Shown piece after piece: positions 63,183-64,000 of a DNA stretch of 64,000 nucleotides. Each line of letters starts with the position of its first letter. The first letter of the stretch is position 1. The notes under the pieces are model-generated. The model was not told the DNA's origin. It did not search any database and saw only the letters and a program-made list of their open reading frames with translations. Source of the DNA: Shinisaurus crocodilurus (lineage: Eukaryota; Chordata; Lepidosauria; Squamata; Shinisauridae); the NCBI GenBank assembly GCA_021292165.1, contig CM037880.1, forward strand, positions 206,858,255-206,922,254, in the 5' to 3' direction. The translations under genes and the position numbers were made by a program.

Positions 63183-63860
63183 TGTACTGGGAATTGCGGA
63201 AGATAATCGAGGAGTACAGGAGTGTTGTACAGAGTTCTTCCTCCATGCTCTAGGTTTGATTTAAGAACGCTAAAATGTAAAGCTTGTTGTGCTGTGCTAT
63301 CAGCAAATGGCCTTGGCTACTTGGCTGCTTGCCAGCCTGATGCAATCTTCAGCAACTTACCAGCATGTGACTTGGCTGCCACCCAGGATAATGAATTTGT
63401 ACACAGCACAGATGTTATAATTTAAACACGAGGTCTGCAGCCCAGGGAGTTTGATGCTAGAATTGTATAAGACTAGCAAATGCAGCCTAGTGAGGTGTGG
63501 TGTGGTGTGGTGTGTAAGGTTGAAGTATGCTGAGGAGGAAGAGAGAGATCCAGAAGCCGTTTGTCTGCCAGCCTGAAGAAGGACAAAGGACCAGCAGGAG
63601 CCCTGACACAGATGGAGGACTGCAGCAAGGATACTGGAGGTAGAGCTTCTTGACTGCTTGGTTGGTGATATTGTGGTCACTGCCTGTCCAAAGGGTGGGG
63701 CTCTTACTAGGGGACTTGGGATTGTTGTACAGTACTCTGTATAATAAGGATCTTAACTTGCAATAAAAGATGTTTGGCTTGATCCTCCTGGATTTATTAT
63801 GGCATGAGAATTCATTAAAGAACCCCTGCCAAGCCCTTTGGGAAAACATTTGGCAGTACA
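63183..63860 (+). mobile_element. Solo LTR, family C, plus orientation
   Basis: It begins TGTACTGGGAATTGCGGAAG and ends CATTTGGCAGTACA; the TGTACTG and CAGTACA ends are inverted. A polyadenylation signal GCAATAAAAG is at about 63762. It is flanked by a perfect 5-bp duplication GTAAG (63178-63182 and 63861-63865). It shares the whole layout with 61360-62020. Inside is a (TGTGG)n run at about 63495-63513. Confidence 0.88.
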
Positions 63861-64000
63861 GTAAGTCTCACCATATTCAGTTGGGCTTATTCCCAGGTAT
63901 GCTGGCTCCTCTACCTCTTTCTCGTTATTTTCAATGTCTTGTTGTCTCCTCCTGCCTACTCCAATAACTTAATTTGTGCCAAGACTTCATCAGAATTCAG
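63861..64000. other. Right flank of the solo LTR and unassigned end
   Basis: AAGTCTCACCATATTCAGTT, then TTATTCCCAGG continue the short dispersed repeat interrupted by the LTR (left half at about 63151-63182). The remainder has no recognisable feature. Confidence 0.5.

Noticed and set aside
61360..63860. The two LTRs as the ends of one provirus
   Set aside because: They are in opposite orientation and each has its own target duplication.

Overview
The window looks like nuclear DNA from a squamate reptile, most likely a lizard. The main reason is several copies of a tRNA-headed SINE with the Sauria-type body and an (AAATA)n tail, a family known from squamates. CR1-type and L1 LINE remnants, 5S-rRNA-headed SINEs, many hAT/MITE elements and a Helitron fit the same origin. 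No host protein-coding exon, tRNA or rRNA gene can be supported. The DNA reads as intergenic or intronic sequence filled with mobile elements. The only long open frames belong to one LTR retrotransposon.

Centrepiece (41.1-47.4 kb): a young Ty3/Gypsy element lies at 41659-46773. It has near-identical LTRs of 787 and 790 bp with TGTGAAG/CTTCACA ends, a 5-bp target duplication (GTTAT), a primer site matching tRNA-Leu(AAG/TAG) over 18 bases, and a polypurine tract. It carries a gag whose capsid C-terminus resembles a SCAN domain, a zinc-knuckle plus aspartic-protease frame, and an integrase with complete D,D35E. No reverse transcriptase or RNase H is present, and there is no room for them. The element sits inside a short hAT-like element, which sits inside a second, GC-rich hAT-like element, giving three nested layers.

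Layout: 0-9 kb has LINE and SINE fragments, a pogo/Tc1-like MITE, a hAT element split by a Sauria SINE, and a GC-rich multi-hairpin hAT-like element. 9-15.4 kb has an inverted pair of one repeat family, a hAT-like element with long subterminal inverted repeats, a palindromic MITE, a possible conserved non-coding block, and a non-autonomous Helitron. 17-23 kb has a hAT element filled with GAGTC pentamers, a solo LTR, CR1 and SINEs. 24-41 kb has dispersed repeats, a nearly perfect hAT palindrome, a second pogo/Tc1-like MITE, and a CR1 interrupted by a solo LTR. 47-59 kb has 5S-headed SINEs, an L1 3' end inserted in a palindromic repeat, and nested CR1 pieces. 59-64 kb has two inverted solo LTRs, each with its own target duplication.

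The elements do not form a common pathway. What links them is nesting order, which gives relative ages. All family names come from reading the sequence, not from database searches.
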